From positions 27,526 through 91,525 of the forward strand of contig QCGL01000004.1 in NCBI GenBank assembly GCA_003279935.1: a stretch of 64,000 bases of DNA, written 5' to 3'. The translations under genes and the position numbers were made by a program. The DNA is from Prochlorococcus sp. AG-388-A04. GTDB lineage: Bacteria > Cyanobacteriota > Cyanobacteriia > PCC-6307 > Cyanobiaceae. The notes below the pieces were generated by a model. It made no database searches and was not told where the DNA came from. It was given only the letters and a program-made list of their open reading frames with translations. This document shows, one piece after another, positions 40,451-50,138 of the stretch (within the stretch, counting starts at the first letter, position 1; every line of letters begins with the position of its first letter).

Positions 40451-41620
40451 TTATTCAATCCATTCTAAGTTTGATCCAATAGCTTCTTTCACATTTGATA
40501 ATTGGTGAATATTAATTTGCTTTATGATTCCGTTAAGAATATTAGGGACTAATTGTGGACCGTTATATATCCATCCAGTATATATTTGCACTAAAGATGC
40601 TCCAGAACATATGCGTTCCCAAGCAGATTCTGGGCTATCAATTCCACCCACTCCAATTAAATTAATATTTTTATCAATATTATGTATATGACTAATTATT
40701 TGATTTGCTTTTCTTTGAAGTGGTTTGCCACTTAATCCTCCATTTTCCTCAGAAAGTAATAGCCCTGTTTGCTTTATCTTTCTTTGTTCAAGACCTAATC
40801 TATCTAGACTAGTATTAGTAGCAATTATTCCATCAATATTTTCGTCAATTATTAATTGGCATATATCTTCAATATCTTTATAACTTAAATCTGGTGCGAT
40901 TTTCACAAATAAAGGAGGACAATTACCTAAATTTTTGACTTCTCTAAGCAGTTCTTTAAGAAGTATAGGATCTTGTAACTTTCTAAGTCCTTGAGTATTA
41001 GGTGAACTTACATTTATAACTGCGTAATCACAATAAGGAATCAAAAGTTTTAAAGAAGTTAAATAATCTTCTGTAGCTTTGGATAAGCTTGTAATTTTAG
41101 ATTTCCCAAAATTTATGCCCAAACAATTATTTTTTCTATGTTTTTTTAAATCAACATTTTGCTTTAAAAAGTTTTTAACAAGATTTTCGGCACCATTATT
41201 ATTAAATCCCATTCTATTTAATGCTGCCTGCTCCTTAGCTAATCTAAATAATCTTGGTTTAGGATTACCAGATTGAGCGAATTTAGTAACTGTACCAATT
41301 TCAGCAAAACCAAATCCAAAATCCTTCCAAATATTTGCAGCATTTCCATTTTTATCAAAACCTGCTGCTAAACCAACTGGATTACAAAAATCTATCCCAC
41401 ATATTTTTTGATGTAATCTTTTATCAACAACGCAAAATTCTTGATTCAAACTTTTTATTATTCTTGAAATTAAGGGCCAATTTCTGTTTTTTGAACTAAA
41501 AGTAAGAAGACTTAAGGAGAAGTTTGTAAGGTATTCTGCATCTATCCCGACGTCTTTTTTAAGGATAGGAGTTACCAAGTTCTTATAAATATTATTAAAC
41601 ATCTCTTTCTGATTAATCAT
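40451..41620 (-). CDS. pyrD: dihydroorotate dehydrogenase (quinone-dependent, class 2)
   Basis: Oxidises dihydroorotate to orotate with FMN, passing electrons to quinone. The hydrophobic N terminus and conserved NPVGLAAGFDKNG near residue 75, NVSSPNTQGLR near 210 and IGVGGI near 322 fit membrane-linked class 2 enzymes. Length 389 is slightly long. It lies 14 bases downstream of the rnhA stop, so rnhA-pyrD-aminotransferase may be one operon. Confidence 0.95.
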   Translation of the reverse strand: MINQKEMFNNIYKNLVTPILKKDVGIDAEYLTNFSLSLLTFSSKNRNWPLISRIIKSLNQEFCVVDKRLHQKICGIDFCNPVGLAAGFDKNGNAANIWKDFGFGFAEIGTVTKFAQSGNPKPRLFRLAKEQAALNRMGFNNNGAENLVKNFLKQNVDLKKHRKNNCLGINFGKSKITSLSKATEDYLTSLKLLIPYCDYAVINVSSPNTQGLRKLQDPILLKELLREVKNLGNCPPLFVKIAPDLSYKDIEDICQLIIDENIDGIIATNTSLDRLGLEQRKIKQTGLLLSEENGGLSGKPLQRKANQIISHIHNIDKNINLIGVGGIDSPESAWERICSGASLVQIYTGWIYNGPQLVPNILNGIIKQINIHQLSNVKEAIGSNLEWIE

Positions 41621-41633
41621 AAAATATTAAAGA

Positions 41634-42356
41634 TTAAGTATTAATATTCTCTATTATCCAATATTTTTGATTTTTAGGAATCAATCTCCAATTACGCCAT
41701 TTAAACAATTCATATTTTTGAACGAGTATATAACTTTCTTCTCCAAGTAATTCATTCAATTCACTAGAATTTAAAAAATATTTTTTTTCAGCAAATTTTT
41801 CAAGTAATTCATTTTTGGAAAATAATTTTTGAATTTCATTAGGTTCTTTTTTCTTTGAAAAGTCTATTGCTTCAAATGATTTTTTGACTTCACCAACTAA
41901 AGGTATCCCTTTGCTATAACTTGTAGCAATTAAATCTACTCTTTCATTCTGTTTATCCCCACTATGACCTTTTACGAATTCCATCACTAGGCCTTTAATT
42001 CTTAAATCATCTATTTTTTGCCATAAATCCAAATTTTGAACAGATTTACCTGCACTTGTTTTCCATCCATTTCTTTTCCAATTGATGATCCATTTTGTAT
42101 AGCCCTCAATAACATATTTACTATCTGTTCTTAATTTAAAGTTTTCTTTTAATTGAAAATTTTTTAACTTTTCGAGTGTTTTAATAGCTGCAGTCAGTTC
42201 CATCCTGTTGTTAGTTGTATTTTCCTCTGAACCACCAATTTCTATTTCACTATTATCATTAAAAATTATTAATCCTCCCCATCCACCTGGACCGGGATTT
42301 CCACTGCAAGCACCATCTGTTGCAGCTTCAATTGCAATATTTTGTTGACTATTCAT
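41634..42356 (-). CDS. rnhA: ribonuclease HI with C-terminal extension
   Basis: Degrades RNA in RNA:DNA hybrids. Catalytic acids sit in ATDGACSGNPGPGGWG (Asp near residue 13), NNRMELTAAI (Glu near 52), LRTDSKYV (Asp near 76) and KGHSGDKQNERVDLIA. The 240-residue product is about 85 residues longer than E. coli RNase HI (155), and the extra part is C-terminal and of unknown role. The ATG lies nine bases beyond a hairpin following rplL. Confidence 0.92.
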   Translation of the reverse strand: MNSQQNIAIEAATDGACSGNPGPGGWGGLIIFNDNSEIEIGGSEENTTNNRMELTAAIKTLEKLKNFQLKENFKLRTDSKYVIEGYTKWIINWKRNGWKTSAGKSVQNLDLWQKIDDLRIKGLVMEFVKGHSGDKQNERVDLIATSYSKGIPLVGEVKKSFEAIDFSKKKEPNEIQKLFSKNELLEKFAEKKYFLNSSELNELLGEESYILVQKYELFKWRNWRLIPKNQKYWIIENINT

Positions 42357-42364
42357 GATTTTAA

Positions 42365-42387
42365 AGCCGATATTGGATATATCGGCT
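42365..42387 (-). terminator. hairpin between rplL and rnhA
   Basis: A perfect 9-base stem (AGCCGATAT with ATATCGGCT) and 5-base loop lie just after the rplL stop. The following minus-strand tract, TTTAAAAT, is a weak U-run, so it may be a poor terminator or an attenuator. It ends nine bases before the rnhA ATG. Confidence 0.5.
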
Positions 42388-42402
42388 AGAAAAATTTTTT
42401 CT

Positions 42403-42798
42403 CTATTTTAGTGTAACTTTACCGCCAGCTTCTTCAATCTCTTTCTTTAAAGTCTCAGCATCTGCTTTCGCAATACCTTCTTTAACTGTCTTTGGTGCGG
42501 ATTCAACAAGTGCTTTTGCATCGCCGAGACCAAGACCAGTAGCATTTCTTACAACTTTAAGGACTTTGATTTTAGCCGCTGCGTCGAAGCTTTCTAGAAT
42601 TACATCGAATTCAGTTTTCTCTTCAGCTGCTTCGCCGCCTCCATCTCCACCACCACCTCCTGGAGCTGCCATTACTACACCAGCTGATGCAGCTGCAGAG
42701 ACACCAAATGCCTCTTCAATTTGTTTAACAAGCTCAGATGCTTCTAAAAGTGAGAGGGATTTCAATGATTCGAGAATTTCTTCAGTTTTTGCAGTCAT
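42403..42798 (-). CDS. rplL: 50S ribosomal protein L7/L12
   Basis: Stalk protein of the large subunit, contacting translation factors. The N-terminal dimerisation helix, an Ala/Gly-rich hinge (about residues 36-58) and the C-terminal domain with [22 protein letters not shown] are clear. Length 131 is normal. It follows rplJ by 28 bases and is probably controlled by the L10 leader. Confidence 0.98.
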   Translation of the reverse strand: MTAKTEEILESLKSLSLLEASELVKQIEEAFGVSAAASAGVVMAAPGGGGGDGGGEAAEEKTEFDVILESFDAAAKIKVLKVVRNATGLGLGDAKALVESAPKTVKEGIAKADAETLKKEIEEAGGKVTLK

Positions 42799-42826
42799 TT
42801 TCTTAATAGATAATTAATTTTGAAGT

Positions 42827-43354
42827 TTAAGATTCTGATTTTTCAGAATGTTGTTTAAGTGATCTAGCAAGTCCAGAAGGCACTTCATTGATAGAAATAG
42901 CAATTTTTGTAGCAACACCATTTAAGGCGCCGGCAATTTTTGCCATTAATACCTCTTTCGAAGGTAGACTTGCGATCTCTTTTATTTCAGATTCACTGAG
43001 AAGTCTACCCTCGAATAAAGCTCCTTTGGTTTCGGATTTTTTTGTCTCTTTCTGAAAAGATTGAATTGCTTTTACAGCGCCTCCAACATCTTCTTTGATT
43101 AAAACAAAAGCATTAGTCCCTGTTAGTAAAGATTCAAGATCAGTCCAACTACTATTACCATCAATTGCTTTACGCATTAATGAGTTTTTAGTAACTTTGC
43201 AAATGCCATTATTTGTTTGCAATCTTGATCGCAAATCAGACATCTCCTTGATAGTTAAACCTTTATAGTCAAGAACTACAGCCATTTCCGAATCATCTAA
43301 CAGAGATTTTATTTCTGTGACGATTTTTTGCTTATTCTCTATTGTTCGGCCCAT
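42827..43354 (-). CDS. rplJ: 50S ribosomal protein L10
   Basis: Anchors the L7/L12 stalk and represses its own message. The ATG at 43354 ([10 protein letters not shown]) gives 175 residues, the usual length. The reading frame extends 15 codons further upstream, but that segment lies in the structured leader RNA and lacks L10 similarity, so I reject it. Motifs [10 protein letters not shown] and GTNAFVLI are typical. Confidence 0.97.
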   Translation of the reverse strand: MGRTIENKQKIVTEIKSLLDDSEMAVVLDYKGLTIKEMSDLRSRLQTNNGICKVTKNSLMRKAIDGNSSWTDLESLLTGTNAFVLIKEDVGGAVKAIQSFQKETKKSETKGALFEGRLLSESEIKEIASLPSKEVLMAKIAGALNGVATKIAISINEVPSGLARSLKQHSEKSES

Positions 43355-43359
43355 TGTTG

Positions 43360-43440
43360 TTTTTGGATCGTAATTTAGGAAGAGCAGGAAATGCGGCAAA
43401 GTCCATTTATGAAAGAGGCCGCACTTATTAGATCCAAAAA
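43360..43440 (-). promoter_or_regulatory. long-range stem just upstream of rplJ
   Basis: On the RNA, UUUUUGGAUC (43440-43431) can pair fully with GAUCCAAAAA (43369-43360), enclosing an inner hairpin UGCGGC/GCCGCA (43423-43418 with 43397-43392). The closing arm ends five bases before the rplJ ATG, so the fold can reach the start region. The bases were checked by eye; folding energy was not computed. Confidence 0.6.
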
Positions 43441-43460
43441 GAAAATAATTAAGACGAAAC

Positions 43461-43510
43461 CTCGGCAGGATTTAAAGATTTAGCCGGAACTAAATCAACC
43501 TACTTTCTTT
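43461..43510 (-). ncRNA. L10-type ribosomal protein leader RNA
   Basis: The minus-strand RNA has the L10 leader design: outer pairing GUAGG/CCUGC (43503-43499 with 43469-43465), inner stem GAUUUAG/CUAAAUC (43496-43490 with 43483-43477) with a UUCCGG loop, and the conserved CCUGCCGAGGU junction. In bacteria this site binds the L10(L12)4 complex and represses rplJ-rplL. Confidence 0.82.
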
Positions 43511-43530
43511 GGCCGTATTATTGCTTTAAA

Positions 43531-43536
43531 ATTATA
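43531..43536 (-). promoter_or_regulatory. candidate -10 box for rplJ-rplL
   Basis: An exact TATAAT on the minus strand lies 10 bases after the rplA stop and about 30 bases upstream of the L10 leader core. It would start the leader RNA in the right place. No clear -35 box is seen. Confidence 0.5.
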
Positions 43537-43546
43537 CTACAGAGCG

Positions 43547-44254
43547 TTAACTTTCAGGCTGATAATCTTGCAAAGCATTTATGTCGACTTGAACTGAAGG
43601 TCCCATAGTTGAAGTTACATAAAAACTTCTCCAATACTTACCCTTCGCACCACTAGGCTTATTTTTATCAATAGATTCTTGTAATGTCTTTAAGTTTTCA
43701 AATAAGGCATTTTCGGTAAAACTAGCTTTCCCAAAGCGAACATGCACAATGCCAGCTTTATCTGCTCTAAATTCTAGTTTGCCCGCTTTAAATTCTTTTA
43801 TTGCACTAGCTATATCACCAGTTACAGTACCAGCTTTAGGATTTGGCATTAACCCCCTTGGACCTAAAACTCTTCCAAGTTTTGCTACTTTTGGCATCAT
43901 ATCAGGAGTCGCAATAAGCAAATCAAAATCCATATTGCCTTTATTAATGCTTTCTACAAGATCCTCTTCTCCAAATAGATCTGCACCTGCAGATTTGGCT
44001 TTTGCTACATTTTCACCACTTGTTATAACAGCGATTTTAATACTTTGGCCAGTTCCATTGGGTAGAGCTACGGTTGTTCTTAGCTGTTGATCTGTATATT
44101 TAGGATCAATTCCTAACCGAATATGGGCTTCAATAGTCTCATCAAATTTAGCGTTTGCATTTTCCTTGACAATACCTAAGGCTTCAAGGGGAGCATACGT
44201 GCGTTCTTCTATCTTTGTTGATAGAGCCGTCATTCTTTTTGAAAGTTTTTTCAT
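43547..44254 (-). CDS. rplA: 50S ribosomal protein L1
   Basis: Forms the L1 stalk beside the E site. Domain markers include [21 protein letters not shown] and [14 protein letters not shown] near residues 115-135. Length 235 is standard. It follows rplK by 66 bases with a small hairpin between. Confidence 0.98.
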   Translation of the reverse strand: MKKLSKRMTALSTKIEERTYAPLEALGIVKENANAKFDETIEAHIRLGIDPKYTDQQLRTTVALPNGTGQSIKIAVITSGENVAKAKSAGADLFGEEDLVESINKGNMDFDLLIATPDMMPKVAKLGRVLGPRGLMPNPKAGTVTGDIASAIKEFKAGKLEFRADKAGIVHVRFGKASFTENALFENLKTLQESIDKNKPSGAKGKYWRSFYVTSTMGPSVQVDINALQDYQPES

Positions 44255-44273
44255 AATATATTTGGGTTCAAAC

Positions 44274-44289
44274 GGTTAAATAATTAACC
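44274..44289 (-). promoter_or_regulatory. small hairpin in rplK-rplA spacer
   Basis: GGTTAA and TTAACC form a perfect 6-base stem around AATA/TATT, about 20 bases upstream of rplA. This could influence rplA translation or be chance; the consensus of the L1-binding RNA was not recognised. Confidence 0.25.
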
Positions 44290-44320
44290 TCCCCTAAAAA
44301 GTGAATGTTTGGGATTGAAT

Positions 44321-44746
44321 TTATTCTGTAATAGAAACACCCATGTTTCGAGCAGTTCCTTCAATTACCTTCATGGCTGATTCAATACTAGAACAGTTTA
44401 AATCAGGAAGCTTTGTTTTGGCTATCTCCTCTAATTGAGATTTACTTATATTGCCAACAGATCCTTTGGAAGACTCACCAGCTCCTTTTTCTATTCCAGC
44501 GGCTTTAGTTATTAAGACTGAAGCAGGTGGAGTTTTAGTTATAAAGGTAAAGCTTCTATCTTCAAAAACTGAAATTTCAACAGGTATAACAAAACCTGCT
44601 TTATCTTGTGTTCTTGCATTATATTCTTTGCAAAATGCCATGATATTTACACCGTGTTGACCTAAAGCAGGACCCACTGGTGGGGCTGGATTTGCTTTGC
44701 CAGCTTGAAGTGCTAGTTTGATAACCGCAACAATTTTTTTTGCCAT
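44321..44746 (-). CDS. rplK: 50S ribosomal protein L11
   Basis: Part of the GTPase-associated centre; needed for stringent response via RelA-type proteins. [21 protein letters not shown] near residue 20 and the C-terminal RNA-binding ARNMGVSI are canonical. Length 141 is normal. It lies 62 bases after nusG. Confidence 0.98.
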   Translation of the reverse strand: MAKKIVAVIKLALQAGKANPAPPVGPALGQHGVNIMAFCKEYNARTQDKAGFVIPVEISVFEDRSFTFITKTPPASVLITKAAGIEKGAGESSKGSVGNISKSQLEEIAKTKLPDLNCSSIESAMKVIEGTARNMGVSITE

Positions 44747-44808
44747 TAGATTCTTGAATTTAAACGGAGGTTAAAATGATTATTTTACTCGATAAACAGA
44801 AATAATAA

Positions 44809-45420
44809 TTAATTTTGTTTATTGATTTGGGAGAATTCTAATTCTACAGGAGTTTCGCGCCCAAATATTGAAAGTAATGCTTTTAATTTATTTCTTTCAC
44901 CCGAAACTTCTATAACTTCACCCTGGAAATCTTTAAAAGGTCCACTAGTAACGATAATTCTATCTTTTTCCTTAAGATCTAATTTTATTACAGCTTTCTT
45001 CTCCGAGGCGCGCTTAAATATTCTATTTACCTCTTGCCTGGATAAGGGGCGAGGTTTAATATGTCCTCGTGATCTACCGCTGCCTCTCCCATCTTCCGCT
45101 CCAACAAAATTAATAACATTGGGAGTACTTTTTACAGCCATCATTGTATCTTCATCCAGAATCATCCTAACCAATACGTAACCAGGGAAAACTTTTTCCT
45201 CTGTAGTTTGTCTGGAACCATCTTTCTTAAGTTTAATACCTGGAGTTTGAGGTATCTCAATCTCTATAATTCTATTATTAACACCTAAAGTTACAGACCT
45301 TTGCTCGAGAGTGGCTTTTACTTTCTTTTCACAGCTTGATGCAACTTGAACCGCATACCATCTAGCAATACTAGTATTAGCCTTTTGAGAACTCAGGTTT
45401 GTTGTCAATTCATTACTCAT
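44809..45420 (-). CDS. nusG: transcription termination/antitermination factor NusG
   Basis: Elongation factor bridging RNA polymerase and the ribosome. NGN domain at about 17-125 (ARWYAVQVASSCEKKVK; VFPGYVLVRM) and KOW domain near residue 150 (VTSGPFKDFQGEVIEV) are visible. It has 203 residues, slightly longer than E. coli (181). It is downstream of secE, the conserved secE-nusG-rplK order. Confidence 0.97.
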   Translation of the reverse strand: MSNELTTNLSSQKANTSIARWYAVQVASSCEKKVKATLEQRSVTLGVNNRIIEIEIPQTPGIKLKKDGSRQTTEEKVFPGYVLVRMILDEDTMMAVKSTPNVINFVGAEDGRGSGRSRGHIKPRPLSRQEVNRIFKRASEKKAVIKLDLKEKDRIIVTSGPFKDFQGEVIEVSGERNKLKALLSIFGRETPVELEFSQINKQN

Positions 45421-45458
45421 TTTTCTTTCTTTGGAAACTGGATAAATGATTTTTTAAA

Positions 45459-45464
45459 ATTATA
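45459..45464 (-). promoter_or_regulatory. candidate -10 box for nusG
   Basis: An exact minus-strand TATAAT lies about 40 bases upstream of the nusG ATG, in the 74-base gap with secE. No -35 box is clear. It may drive nusG-rplK-rplA independently of secE. Confidence 0.3.
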
Positions 45465-45494
45465 GGATTGAAGCTATATTTAAAAATTTTTAAT

Positions 45495-45734
45495 TTAACG
45501 GAAAATTTGTGATGCAGCCCATCCATAAAACCTACTCACAGATGCAATTGCTGCAGCTGAAAAAGATACCATAATGATAACAGCAATAGATTCGCTAAAT
45601 AACTGTTGTTTGTTAGGCCAAACAACTAGTTTGAGTTCATCGAATGTAGAAGTTAAAAAATTCTTCTGTTTCTTCGGTTCTTTTCTTTCAGAAGGCTCTT
45701 TTTTAAGAGGTTCTTGATTAGTAGGACTTGTCAC
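45495..45734 (-). CDS. secE: preprotein translocase subunit SecE
   Basis: 79-residue membrane subunit of the Sec channel. A charged N-terminal region with FDELKLVVWPNKQQL and a single hydrophobic segment (SIAVIIMVSFSAAAIASV) near residues 48-65 is the standard short SecE. It sits at the head of the nusG-ribosomal block and after clpB2. Confidence 0.95.
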   Translation of the reverse strand: MTSPTNQEPLKKEPSERKEPKKQKNFLTSTFDELKLVVWPNKQQLFSESIAVIIMVSFSAAAIASVSRFYGWAASQIFR

Positions 45735-45796
45735 AAAATTTTAATTTAGTTTAAGCTTAAAAAACTTAGAATCATTTTAGCTTATCGTTTTACTCA

Positions 45797-48556
45797 TCAG
45801 CTAGGTTTAAACAAAATCTCATCTTTTTTTGAAGAGCTAATTTTTACAGATATATTTTTTTTATTTTTAAAATTATCTTCTAATAGTTTTGATGCTAGTG
45901 GATTTTCTATTTGTCTTCTAAGTTCTCTTCCTAAGGGTCTAGCTCCATATTCAGGCTGATAGGAATCATTAGCAATCTTTTGTATAACTCTTTGATCAAT
46001 ATTAATTTTTATCCCCTGTTCAAGTAATAATTTTTTTAAATCTTCTATTTGTAAAAGAATTATTTTTTGTAGTTGATCAATTGATAGGGTATCAAACTTT
46101 ACTATTTCATCGATTCTGTTTAAAAATTCGGGTCTAAAAATAGAGGATAATGATTTATTAATAGAATCTTGTAAAGTTTGTTTTCTTAATTCGGAATTTT
46201 CTTTTTGATTCGGAACTATTTTTGAATCTTTTAATATTATTTTTCCAGCTAAATTGCTAGTCATTATTATGACTGTATTTTTGAAGTCAACAGTTCTTCC
46301 TTGAGAATCCGTTAATCTCCCTTCATCTAAAACTTGTAGGAGGATATTGAAAACTTCTGAATGCGCTTTTTCGATCTCATCAAGGAGAATTACAGAATAA
46401 GGTTTTCTCCTAACTGCTTCAGTTAATTGTCCTCCCTCTTCGTATCCAACATAACCTGGAGGAGCTCCTAACAGTCTTGCGACAGCGTTTTTCTCCATAT
46501 ATTCACTCATATCCAGCCTTAATAAAGCTTCTTCTTCATCAAATAATGATGATGCCAAAGATTTTGCTAATTCTGTCTTACCAACTCCTGTCGGACCCAT
46601 AAATAAGAATGATCCAATTGGTCTTTTAGGATTCTTCATTCCAACTCTCGCTCTTCGTATCGCAGAAGAAACAGCTTCTATAGCTTTTTCTTGTCCAATA
46701 ACTTTTTCACTTATTTCTAACTCCAAGTTAACTAATTTTTTTCTTTCATTTGAAACTACTTTGGCAATAGGAATTCCAGTTATTTTTGAAATAACATCAG
46801 CAATATCATCAGGTTCAACTTGATATTTCAAATTATATTTTCTATTTCTTTGAAGTTTCTGGCAACTTATCTCAACATTTTTTATTTCACATTCAACTTC
46901 ATTCAGTTCTGCTTCTAGATTATTTAGGTTATCAAAATTATCTATTTCGTCACTATGAATGCTTAATTCTTCGATTTTCAGAATTAGCCTATTTTCTTCT
47001 TTTAACAAAAAAGTTAATTGTTCCATTTTTTCTCGATCATTGTTCCAATCATTAGTAATTTCATTCAATTTCTTTATAGATAATTCTTTGCTTTCTAATA
47101 ATTTTTCTCTTTCTTCGATATTTTCGGGGAAGATATTTTTTAACTTAATTTCAATATTATCGATTTTTTTTTCTTCATCGATAATTGTTTGGGGTTTTAT
47201 ATTAGATTCGATTTTTAATTGGGCTGCTGCTTCATCTATCAAATCTATTGCTTTATCTGGAAGGCACTTATCACTTATATATCTATCTGCAAGTCTCGCA
47301 GAACAGTTAATTGCTTCTTCTGTAATTCTAATGCCATGATGTAATTCATATTTCTTTTTTATACCCTGTAAAATTTTCGCACTTAATTCAACTGATGGTT
47401 CATTAACTAATATCTTTTGAAAACAATTATTTAATGACTGATCTTTTTCAATACTTTCGCGAAATTTTTCAGGTGTTGTTGTTCCTATGCATCTGAGCTC
47501 ACCTTCGGTAAGTAAAGGTTTTAAAATGTTGCTTATATCTGTTGTAGTTCTATCAGAAGTGATTATTGTATGAATTTCATCAATAAATAAAATAATGCCT
47601 TGATTAGAGTCTTTAATTTCATTAAGTATTAAGCTTAGTCTTTCTTCTAATTGACCTCTAAATTTTGTTCCAGAAACTAATGCTCCCAAGTCAAGAGAAA
47701 TAATTTTTGAGTTTTTTAACAAATCAGGAACTTTTTTTTCTACTATCAATTGAGCAAGTAATTTGGCAATAGAAGTTTTGCCAACGCCTGGATGACCAAT
47801 GAGGATTGGATTGTTTTTACTTCGTCGAGATAAAACTCTCATTAAGTTATTAATTTCATCCCCCCTCCCTATTACTGGGTCTAGCAGACCTTTCTCAGCA
47901 GATTCTGTTAAATCTTTTCCGTAAAGAGAAAGTACATCCTCTTCAGTTTTTTGCTTGTTTTTAATTATAAGATTACTTTTCGGTGAAGGGATGATGGCTT
48001 TTGATTCCTTTATTAGCTCCTCCTTATCACTTTCATCGATAGATTTATTTATTAAAATATTATCTTCATCAGATATATTTTTTTTATTTTCTATATAAAT
48101 TTGTCTTTGAATAATATTTGGGGAAAATTTTAATTCTTCTTCTAATTGTTCTACTGAGAGGTCTCCCTCTTGAAAAACATAATTTCCTATTCTTGAATCA
48201 CGGCCTAAAGCAATTAATAAATGAGGAATCTCTATTAATTTTGAACCCCACTGTGTTTTTATTTGATTCGCATTGTCTAATAAAATTTCGAGCTCTTCAC
48301 CAATAGTAAAAATATCTGAATCATTTATTGGGGTTTCTTCTAAAAATTCTTCAGTTATGTCTAGAACTGTATTTTGATCTATTGATAACTTTTCTATAAA
48401 TGAAAAAAATTCACTTGAGGTGAATAAAGTATGAATAATGTGTTCAATATTAAATTCACTATGATCCCATTTTTTTGCAGTTTCTTCTCCCAATAAAAGA
48501 AGATTCCAACTTATATCACTAAAAAGTTCTGGATTTGAGGTAAGAGTTTCTCTCAT
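45797..48556 (-). CDS. clpB2: ClpB2-like AAA+ chaperone with altered first ATPase domain
   Basis: 919 residues: N domain (1-145), an unusual hydrophilic insert (about 150-205), first ATPase domain with GHPGVGKT (254-261) and LFIDEIHT (Asp326-Glu327), a coiled M domain near 430-580, and second ATPase domain with GPTGVGKTELAK, LLDEIEKAH, GYVGYEEGG pore loop and GARPLGRELRR. The second domain looks complete. In the first, the two arginine fingers expected before FQK are Asn377-Cys378. M domain presence suggests a disaggregase-type role, partner DnaK. It is not in a heat-shock context; it follows secE. Confidence 0.88.
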   Translation of the reverse strand: MRETLTSNPELFSDISWNLLLLGEETAKKWDHSEFNIEHIIHTLFTSSEFFSFIEKLSIDQNTVLDITEEFLEETPINDSDIFTIGEELEILLDNANQIKTQWGSKLIEIPHLLIALGRDSRIGNYVFQEGDLSVEQLEEELKFSPNIIQRQIYIENKKNISDEDNILINKSIDESDKEELIKESKAIIPSPKSNLIIKNKQKTEEDVLSLYGKDLTESAEKGLLDPVIGRGDEINNLMRVLSRRSKNNPILIGHPGVGKTSIAKLLAQLIVEKKVPDLLKNSKIISLDLGALVSGTKFRGQLEERLSLILNEIKDSNQGIILFIDEIHTIITSDRTTTDISNILKPLLTEGELRCIGTTTPEKFRESIEKDQSLNNCFQKILVNEPSVELSAKILQGIKKKYELHHGIRITEEAINCSARLADRYISDKCLPDKAIDLIDEAAAQLKIESNIKPQTIIDEEKKIDNIEIKLKNIFPENIEEREKLLESKELSIKKLNEITNDWNNDREKMEQLTFLLKEENRLILKIEELSIHSDEIDNFDNLNNLEAELNEVECEIKNVEISCQKLQRNRKYNLKYQVEPDDIADVISKITGIPIAKVVSNERKKLVNLELEISEKVIGQEKAIEAVSSAIRRARVGMKNPKRPIGSFLFMGPTGVGKTELAKSLASSLFDEEEALLRLDMSEYMEKNAVARLLGAPPGYVGYEEGGQLTEAVRRKPYSVILLDEIEKAHSEVFNILLQVLDEGRLTDSQGRTVDFKNTVIIMTSNLAGKIILKDSKIVPNQKENSELRKQTLQDSINKSLSSIFRPEFLNRIDEIVKFDTLSIDQLQKIILLQIEDLKKLLLEQGIKINIDQRVIQKIANDSYQPEYGARPLGRELRRQIENPLASKLLEDNFKNKKNISVKISSSKKDEILFKPS

Positions 48557-48632
48557 AAACTATATAAAATTTATGCTTGGTAATTTATTTTTATTTTAAT
48601 TAAGAATAACTTAATGATCATTTAGAATTTTG

Positions 48633-48642
48633 TATAATTATA
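48633..48642. promoter_or_regulatory. palindromic -10-like element between clpB2 and eno
   Basis: The 10-base palindrome TATAATTATA offers a -10 hexamer on both strands, about 80 bases from clpB2 and 200 bases from eno. Downstream, TTTTGA-AA-TCAAAA (48743-48756) and AATCAAA/TTTGATT (48749-48770) are inverted repeats. This 286-base gap shows no open reading frame I would support. Confidence 0.35.
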
Positions 48643-48839
48643 GGTTTTATTTAAAAAAATTTTTATTTAATAAAGAGATTTTTTAGTTTGGTTGGAAAAT
48701 TTTCATGATTACTAGATAATTGGTAAAGGGTTTAAGCACTTGTTTTGAAATCAAAAAAAATTATTTGATTATCTTCTTTATATTTCAGATATTAGCCAAA
48801 TACTTCAGCTATTTATAGGATTTAAATAGTATTAATTAA

Positions 48840-50135
<1,296 letters not shown>

Positions 50136-50138
50136 TTT

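Noticed and set aside
42566..42817. An 83-residue plus-strand frame opposite rplL with a proline run.
   Set aside because: It is the antisense of the Ala/Gly hinge of L7/L12.
43355..43399. A 15-codon extension of rplJ upstream of 43354.
   Set aside because: It overlaps the structured leader RNA and shows no L10 similarity.
46959..47339. A 126-residue plus-strand frame opposite clpB2.
   Set aside because: It is antisense to the conserved M domain and Ser/Phe-rich, as expected for a shadow of an AT-rich gene.
48718..48770. A tRNA-Ser-like stretch (GGTTTAAGCAC then TTTTGAAATCA) in the clpB2-eno gap.
   Set aside because: It lacks an acceptor stem and T-arm, and the anticodon-like part is explained by a simple palindrome.
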